Below are positions 28,401 through 37,400 of a stretch of DNA of 64,000 nt, in pieces (positions within the stretch are counted from its first letter, which is position 1; each line of letters begins with the position of its first letter). The position numbers and the translations under genes are program-made. Below the pieces are notes generated by a model. That model saw only the letters and a list, made by a program, of their open reading frames with translations. It searched no databases and was not told the origin of the DNA. This DNA comes from Verrucomicrobiaceae bacterium (GTDB lineage Bacteria; Verrucomicrobiota; Verrucomicrobiia; Verrucomicrobiales; Verrucomicrobiaceae): contig JADJPW010000003.1 of the NCBI GenBank assembly GCA_016713035.1, positions 124,001-188,000 on the forward strand. The letters run 5' to 3'.

Positions 28401-31400
28401 CCGTAGGCTCCACTCCGATCTCCATACCTGTGACGCTGAATTTGGCCGCTCTCGGTGCCACGGAGGCCAATTTAAGCGTCTTTGTGGATTGGAATGGAAA
28501 CGACTCCATCGACGCAGGGGAGACCTTTACTCAGGGAAATATCACGACAGGCGGAATCAAGACAGTCTCCGTCATTCCACCTGCGACAGTCACTACTGGT
28601 CTAAAAAAGGTGCGTGTTCGTATTGCGGAAGGCACTACGGCCCCCACATGGAACACCAGTGTCACCGGTGTGCGCGGCGAAGTAGAGGATCACTACATCA
28701 ATGTGGTCTGCCCCAGCCTTGCAGTCTCCACCACGGCCACTAGCCCTCTCAACCTCACTCGCAGCACAGCGATGACGAATGTGACCTTCACCGCCTCTGG
28801 AGGAAGTGGCACCTACACCTATACACTCAATGGCACTTTGCCTGACGGACTCACGCAGTCAGGCGGGGTCATCTCCGGCACGCCCACCATCGCAGGCCAG
28901 AGCCGCACTATCACCATCTCCGCCACCGATTCCAATGGATGCACTGGAACTAGCGCAAATTTCATCATCAATGTCGATTGCCCGACGATGACCATCACCC
29001 CCAGCAGCGCTGGACCCTTCACGCAATACGCAGACATCACCAATGTCACCTTCAGCGTCACCAATGCCAAGGCTCCTCTCTCCTGGAGTGCCACCAATCT
29101 ACCCGCTGGCCTCACTCTGAGCACCGATGGTGTCCTCGATGGCATCCCCACGGCTGCACCGGCCACTTACAACACAGCCACCGTCCAAGTCACCGATGCG
29201 GACAACTGCACCTCTTCACGCGTGGTGCCCATCACCATCACCTGCCCTGCGGTCACTGTCGGAGCTGTCACCTTGGCCGATGGCATCGTCGGCTCTCCTT
29301 ACACAGGTGTGCAGTTCACCGCTAGCACAGCGGGAGTCGGCGTGCAGACTTACACCTGGAGTGTCTCCCCGGCTCTGCCTGCTGGTTTGAGCCTCAACGC
29401 CTCTGGCTTGCTCACAGGCATACCCACTACCCCAGTGGCTATTGCGAGCTACCGCTTCACGGCGAGCAATCCGAATGCCTGCACCGGTTTCCTAGATGTC
29501 GATCTGCGAGTTCTGTGCCCCACGATCACCATCACCGATGGAGCAGCCATGCAGAGCATCACTGGCACCGCTTACACGCAAGCGACAGGGTTCAGTGCCT
29601 CGGTCAGCAATGGCATTTCGACCACTTGGAGCCTCGATAGTCCACCCGCAGGATTCAGCATCAACAGTGCTGATGGTAAGCTAAGTGTGACGAGCGCCGT
29701 CGCTGCGAACGTTTACTCTTTGACTGTGCGATCGACTTTGGTGGCACCTTATGCGATGTGCTCACAGACAAAGTCTGTATCCTTCCGGGTTTGTCCCATC
29801 ATCACCATCACACCGGATGTGCCAAGTGTCGCCACGCCAGTCATCGGCACGAATACGACGATTACCTTCACTGCCAGCGGCGGCACGGGTCCCTACACAT
29901 GGACGCAAGCCAATACCCTGCCCAGCGGCATGCTCTTCACGCCTGCGGTTACCAATACCACCGCCACACTCTCCGGCGCACCCAGACAGACGATCGGCCG
30001 CACGATCAATCTCACCGCTACCGATGCTAATGGCTGCACCAGCGCTCTTTTTTCCTATTCCATCGCCCCAGTTTGCCCCTCGATGGTCATAAACGACGGC
30101 GTCGCGATGCTAAGTGAGGCTGGCACCACATACACACAGTCCACAGGCTTCAGCGCATCCGTCAGCAATGGCGTCGGAGTGAGCTGGTCCTTAGTGTCTC
30201 CTCCAGCAGGGTTCTCCATCGACACCACTGACGGTAAACTGACCGTAGCCAACACCGTCACCACTGGGCTTTATCCCCTCACAGTCCGTGCACGCCTCAT
30301 CACACCTTACACAGCGTGCTTTGTGGATAAAGCCGTGAACTTCCGCGTTTGCCCAGTTTTCACCTGGACACCGGCGTCACTGCCAGATGCCGTTGTCGGC
30401 AGCAATTTCACCGATCCATCGACTCTCGTGACCGCTACGGGAAGCGGCTCCATCACTAGCTACTCTCTCACTGGAGCTCCAGCTTGGCTCTCCATCGACA
30501 ACAATGGCCAACTCAGCGGTACACCGCTCGCTAGCGCCGCCGCAGTGAGCTTTACCATCAGCGCCATCGATGCGAACGGCTGCACCGGTAGCGTCACTCG
30601 CTCCGTCGCAGTGGTTTGCCCCGTGATTACCATCTCTGGCGGTGTGGCGATGCAGAGCATTGAGGGATCCAGTTACACGCAGGACACCGGATTCAGCGCC
30701 TCTAGCTCTCTCACAGGTGGCTACTCTTGGTCACTCGTTTCCCCTCCTGTAGGCTTCTCCATCGGCAGCACGGATGGCAGGCTTAGCGTCAGCAACGCTC
30801 TCACTGCGGGTGTTTACAGTGTCACCGTGCGTGCCACCGCTGCCAGCTTCATCTCCTGCTCGAATGATCAAACGTTCAGCTTCCGCGTCTGCCCTGTCCT
30901 CGCTCTCAATGCCATCAATCTCATCCCAGTAGTCGGCTCTCCTTACTCTGACACCATCACCGTCTCCAACTCCACCGGCGGCACCGTCACTTACTCCACT
31001 GCCTCCGCCCAGCCTATCGGCGGATGGCTCACACTCGCCTCCAACGGTGCTCTCTCCGGCACTCCGCCCAATACGTCACCCGTCACCCTCACCGTCACCG
31101 CCACGGATGGCAATGGCTGCACGGGCCAGCGCACCTACACGATCACTCCAGGATGTTCCGCGATCACCATCACCACCGCGACGGCTTCCCCGATGGCAAT
31201 CACGCGTGGTGTCGCGATGAGCACACTCACCTTCTCCGCCTCTGGTGGAGGTGCTTCCAACTACAACTGGACTCTCAATGGCTCCCTGCCGGATGGGCTT
31301 TCATTCAATAACAGCACTCCAGACGCTAGTGTCAGTATCACAGGCACTCCCACGGCTATTGGCAGCAGCACCTTCAGAGTGACCGCAACCTTACCTAATG

Positions 31401-34400
31401 GCTGCTCTGGGCTTAGTAACGACTTCACCATCAATGTGGACTGCCCCACGATGCAGATCACCCCGCAATGGGCTGGCCCATTTGTTCAAGGTCAGCCTGT
31501 GGCAGGCATTCAGTTCCAGGTGACCAACGCCGTGCCTCCGCTTTCTTGGTCAGGCTCGGATCTACCCGATGGACTGATGATCGACGAAACAACGGGCCTG
31601 CTCTCTGGCACACCAATCGCAGACGTGGGCACCTATTATGCCACGGTGTTTGTAAAGGATGCTGAGGGATGTAAATCCAATCAAGTTGTCGAGATTCGTA
31701 TCGCAAAGGGACCCGATATTTATCTGGAGAAAAGTGTGATGAATATCGAAAACGGCAGCACCAAAAGCAGTGAAGCTGGGAAACGGATCGAATACACACT
31801 GAACTACGGTAACATTGGCGATAGCGGTGCTGCGTTCGTCAAGATCAGCGATGCCATTCCAGAAGGAACCACCTTCGTGCCTGGTAGTATCCGTGGCGTG
31901 GAGGATGGAGGCATCGTGAATCTTGTGAGCAAAGGAGCCAACGGCAGAGTAGGTGCGATTGAAATAACTTGGCCCTGGATGCCAGGACCGGGCGCTTATG
32001 TGGGTGAGCGACTACGCTGCTACGGCATGCAAGCGGATACCACAGCGAAAATCAGTCAGACAGTGGGCAACTTCTCCGCGACGCTGAATAATCTTGCACG
32101 CTTCGGCAGCGATGTGGCTGTGATCGGCGATGTGGACCAGGACGGCATCCTGGATTTAGCCGTGGGAAGCTATCTGTACGACTCTGGCTCTGGTGCCACG
32201 GGTGCCGTGTTCATCCTCTTCCGCAATGCGGATGGCACTATCCGTTCCCATGTGCTCATCAGTGAAAAAGCAGGCGGCCTACCAGGTGGCAGCATCCCGA
32301 TAGGGGCACAGTTTGGCACCAGTGTGACAGGTATCGGAGATTTCGATAAAGACGGAGTTCCTGACATCGCAGTGGGTGCACCACAACAGACCACCATCGG
32401 TGTGCTCCATGTATTGTTCCTCAATGCGGACGGCACAGTCAAAGCCTCCCAACAAATCACTGAAAACGTAGGCGGATTTGATGGCAGTTTCACCAGTGGC
32501 ATGCGTTTTGGTGCTGCTGTCGATCTCCTCGGTGACATCAATCTGGATGGCGTGCCTGATCTCGTCGTGGGAGCTCCCGTAGAAGGCAGTGGAAGCGCCT
32601 ACATCCTGCTCATGAAGACCAACCATGATGGCACGGTGTTAAAATGGCTTCAATTGAATGAGGATACCGGCTTGCCTGATTTGTTCGGCACCGCCGTAAC
32701 CGGCATCGGTGACGTGAATGGAGACGGCATGCTTGACCTCGCCGTGGGAGCAGTGCGGGACACCACTCGTGGATCTTCTGTCCAGATCTACAGTCTCAAT
32801 ACGGATGGAAAACCGCAGTCCAGCACCCTCTTCGACGGCACGGAGAGCATTTTCGGCGGGGTGGTTGCTCGCGCCTCACGATTTGGGACAGCTCTGGCTG
32901 GTGGAGTGGATTTTAACCAAGATGGCATCGCTGACCTCGTGGTAGGAGCTTATGGCGATGACGGTGCACCCGTCGGGACGCGGCCTTTTGCTGGCGCTGC
33001 CTACATTGTCCACATGGGCCGTGACATGCTGCCCATGAGCATGATCAAGCTCAGCGCTGCTACACAGCCTTCACTCGCTGGGCTCGATTCCTCGGACAAT
33101 TTTGGCTTTGGAGTCGCCGTCTCCACTGATCTCAATGGAGATGGGTATCCAGATATCATCGGCGGCGCTCCACAGGACGATGATGGAGGCTCCAATCGAG
33201 GAGCCATCTGGGAACTCTACCTCCAGCAAAACAAAGCTTTACCCTGCACGATCAACGGATCGCATGTCCAAGCCGGCACACTCACTTCTCCGCCAGCGAG
33301 CGCTGAGATCATGGACTCACCCGTGACCAAGATCGCTAGCTCACAACACCCAGATCTGGGTATTAATCTCAACAACAGCGAAGAGTTCGGCAGTGCCGTG
33401 ACAGGCATTGGCGACATCAATGGTGACGGTTATAACGACATCGCCATCGGTGCCTGGAAGGAGATGGTATCTGGGGTGCAATACGGCGCGGTCTATATCT
33501 TACTCATGGGGGAAAACCGCACGATCACAGCTATTCAACGCATCACGCTGGGCGACGGAGGTTTTGGGGGCACCTTGCTTGCAAATGACCGCTTCGGTTG
33601 CTCACTGGCAGCACTGGGGGACATCCGTGGAGATGGCACTACAGCACTAGCCGTAGGTGCCTATAATGACGACGATGGTGCAGCCAATAGTAACCGGGGT
33701 GCCGTGTGGATTCTCTTCATCGACTCGAAAGCCAAAGTCATTGATCAAGTCAAAATCTCCAGCACCTCGGGAGGGTTCACCACGTTGACCGACTCTGATA
33801 ATTTCGGGTATTCTCTGGCTGCCTTACCTGACTTAAACAACGACGGCGTGCCAGAACTGCTCGCTTCGGCGTATGGCGATGATACCGGCGGAACAGATCG
33901 TGGCGCGGCATACGTCTTGTCCCTGAAAAACGATGGCACTGTCAATGGCTACAATAAAATCGCCGAGGGCCTATCTAGTTTCCCAACAGGACTACTCGAC
34001 AACGGGGATCGCCTCGGTTGCAGTGTGGCTTCCTTGGGGGATCTAAATGGAGATGGCTATCAAGACATCGCCCTCGGCGCAGAGCAAGATGACGATGGCG
34101 GAACCAACCGTGGTGCTCTTTACGTCTGCCTACTCAACAACAAGGCTGGCGTCGGCAGTCTCCAGAAAATCAGCTCTACAACAGGAGGATTTAGCGGCAC
34201 TTTGGATGCTAGCGACTTCTTCGGATGCTCCATGACCTCCATGGGGGATCTCAATGGTGATGGCCTAGCCGATCTGCTCGTAGGTGCGAAAAACGATGAT
34301 GATGTCCCCGTTGGCGGCACCGGCAGTAATCGCGGCGCACTCTGGTTGCTGAATTTGAATGCAGACGGCACAGCTGCCTCTTGGCGCAAGACTAGTGCCG

Positions 34401-37400
34401 CCGCCGCATCCATGTCCTCCCAGCTCGCTGTTGGCGACCTCTTCGGCCATGCCGTGGGTAATGTGGGCGACATCGACGGAGATGGCCGCCCAGAGATCGC
34501 TGGTGGCGCACCTATCCATGCAGATGGCGGCACAGCTCGAGGAGCCGTCTGGATCGCCAATACCACACCTTATGGCTACTACTCCAGCGGCACCTATGAA
34601 AAGATAGTCACTGCCAATGCGCTTGGAAAATGGATGAATTTCACAGTCGATCAGACTGTACCTCCTGGCACCTCGATCGTCTGGTCCATTTACAATGCGG
34701 CAGGCGACAAGATGCATTTCGGCCCATCACCGATGACTTCTGGCCCCATTGATGTCAGTTATATCGATGCAAGTGAGAACGTGCTGATCGTGCGTGCCGA
34801 ACTAAGCAGCACCAGCAGCTCCATCGCACCTGTGATCAATGGCTGGGACATCACCTACGATTCTACAGAAAGCCGTGCGATAACGTTCCAGGTCACTGTG
34901 AATGAACCTGCACCAGAGGGCTTGAAGGAAGTGATCAATACCGCCCAAATAGAATCCCTCACTCCTGATACAAACCCTGACAATAACTCCTCCTCCGCCA
35001 ACATCGGGCTACTATGCACGGATGTGGTGGTGACCAGCTCTGTGAACACGCCGACAGCACACTACGGGCAAACCGTCGAGTTCACTTTGGACTGGAATGT
35101 CAACGGTCCCGAAGACGCCGTCAATGCTGTGCTCAATAGCACACTCCCCCCTGGCTTCACCTTTGTCTCCGCATCTCTGAGTCCTGATTCTATTTCTGGG
35201 CAAGAGCTCACTTGGAATCTGGGCAGCCCTCCTGTTCTCGGAGGCAGCACGATCACCATTCTCGCCACAGTTTCTCCAGGCACACCTCTGGGCACCTACT
35301 CGCTGCAAGCTCAAATCAGCAATGAACGCCAAGAGGCGGATCTCACCAACAACCTGACAGAAACTCAAATCACTCTGGAATGCCCTAAAATCACGGTGAC
35401 TACCTCCAGTCTGCCAAATGGCACTGCGGGATCATCTTATGGATCATATTATCTGAATGCCACTACGGAAGGACCTGGACAACCCACACAAACTTATACT
35501 TGGAGTGTGACTCCAGCATTGCCAGCGGGCCTTACTTTCAGTGCTGGCGGCGAAATAAGCGGTACACCTTCCGTTGCTTCAGCTCCCACGACTTACACCT
35601 TTAGTGTCACGAATCAGTTTGGCTGCTCAAATAGTGTGCAGCTAACATTGACCATTCTATGTCCAGCCATCACGGTCAATCCGGTGACGATGCCCACCAT
35701 CTTCGTCAATGTGCCCTTTAGCCGGACCTTCACAGCGACGGGGGGCAGCGGCACCTACACTTTCAGTGTTTCCGCAGGCTCCATCCCAGTCTGGGCTACC
35801 TGGAACGCCGCTACCGCCACCCTCAGTGGCACGCCCCCTGATGCTACTGCGCTGGATTTCACCATCACAGCGACAGATGCCAGCACAGGAGGCTGCACAG
35901 GCTCACGCCGCTATCAGCCAGTGCCCGTCTCGACGGACTATGGAGATCATCCAGCCTTCCCAGGTGTCTATAACCTCGTAAGCCCACATATTTTCCTGGG
36001 GACAAGCATTACAGATGCTGAATCATCAGCCCCCTCCACGGGCAATGGCGATGCGGACGACTCCACCGCAGGAGGTCGCCTCGATGACGAAGATTTGGCC
36101 TTAGCAAGCATCCCCGCCACCGGCACCACGAATCTCTCCATCCCAGTCACACTCAACCTAGCCGCTCTGGGAGCCTCAGAGGCCAATCTGCGTGTCTTCA
36201 TCGACTGGAGTGGCAATAACCTCATGGAAGCTGGTGAGACATTCACCCTCTCCGACATCCTCACTGGGGGCACCTTGCTCGTCCCCGTCACGCCTTCTAC
36301 CAACGTCACTCTTGGACCCAAAAAAGTGCGGTTACGTATCGGTGCTAGCACTTCCCTGCCCACATTTAGCTCCAATCCTGCTACTCCTGTTTATGGTGAG
36401 GTTGAGGACCACTTTATCAATGTCGTTTGTCCTACGATCAATGTCGCCACCACCGCATCCAATCCGCTCAATCTCAATCGCAACACACCGATGACGAATG
36501 TGACCTTCACTGCCACTGGCGGTGTGGGCACCTACACTTACGCACTCAATGGCACACTACCAGATGGCCTCACGCACACTGGCGGCGTCATTTCAGGCAC
36601 ACCCACCATCGCAGGTCAGAGCCGCACTGTCACCATCACCGCCACCGATTCAAATGGCTGCACAGGCACCAGCGCGAATTTCGTCATCAATGTCGATTGC
36701 GCGACGATGACCATTTCCCCCAGTAGCGCTGGCCCATTCACTCAATATGCCACCATCAGTGATGTTCAGTTCCTCGTCTCCAATGCCAAGGCACCCCTGT
36801 CCTGGTCCGCGTCCAATCTGCCAGCGGGTCTGAGCCTCAGCTCCACAGGCCAGCTCTATGGCACACCCACGGCCAATCCGGGCACCTACAACACTGTGAC
36901 CGTCCAAGTCACAGACGCAGACAACTGCAACGCGTCCCAGGTCATCCCTGTCACTATTTCATGCCCTTCTGTCAACGTGACGACCAATTCGCTCCCCAAT
37001 GGCATCGTCGGCACGCTTTACCCGAGCATCCAATTTGAGGCCACTACCACAGGAGCAGCACCTCTGTCGCAAAACTATACCTGGAGTGTCTCTCCGGCAC
37101 TGCCGAATGGTTTGACCCTCTCGCCCAGCGGCTCTCTCTCCGGCACACCGCGGGTGCCTAGCTCACTCACCTCCTATCGCTTCACAGCGACCAATCAGAC
37201 CGGTTGCTCAGGCTTTATCGACATCAGTTTTGCCATCACCTGCCCGAGCATCGTCATCCAGGATGGCACAGCGATGATGAGCACCGTCGGCACTGCTTAC
37301 ACGCAGAGCACCGGCTTCAGCGCCTCGGTCAGCAATGGCATCGGAGTCACTTGGAGCCTCGTCACACCGCCTACAGGTTTCTCCATCGGTTCTAATGATG

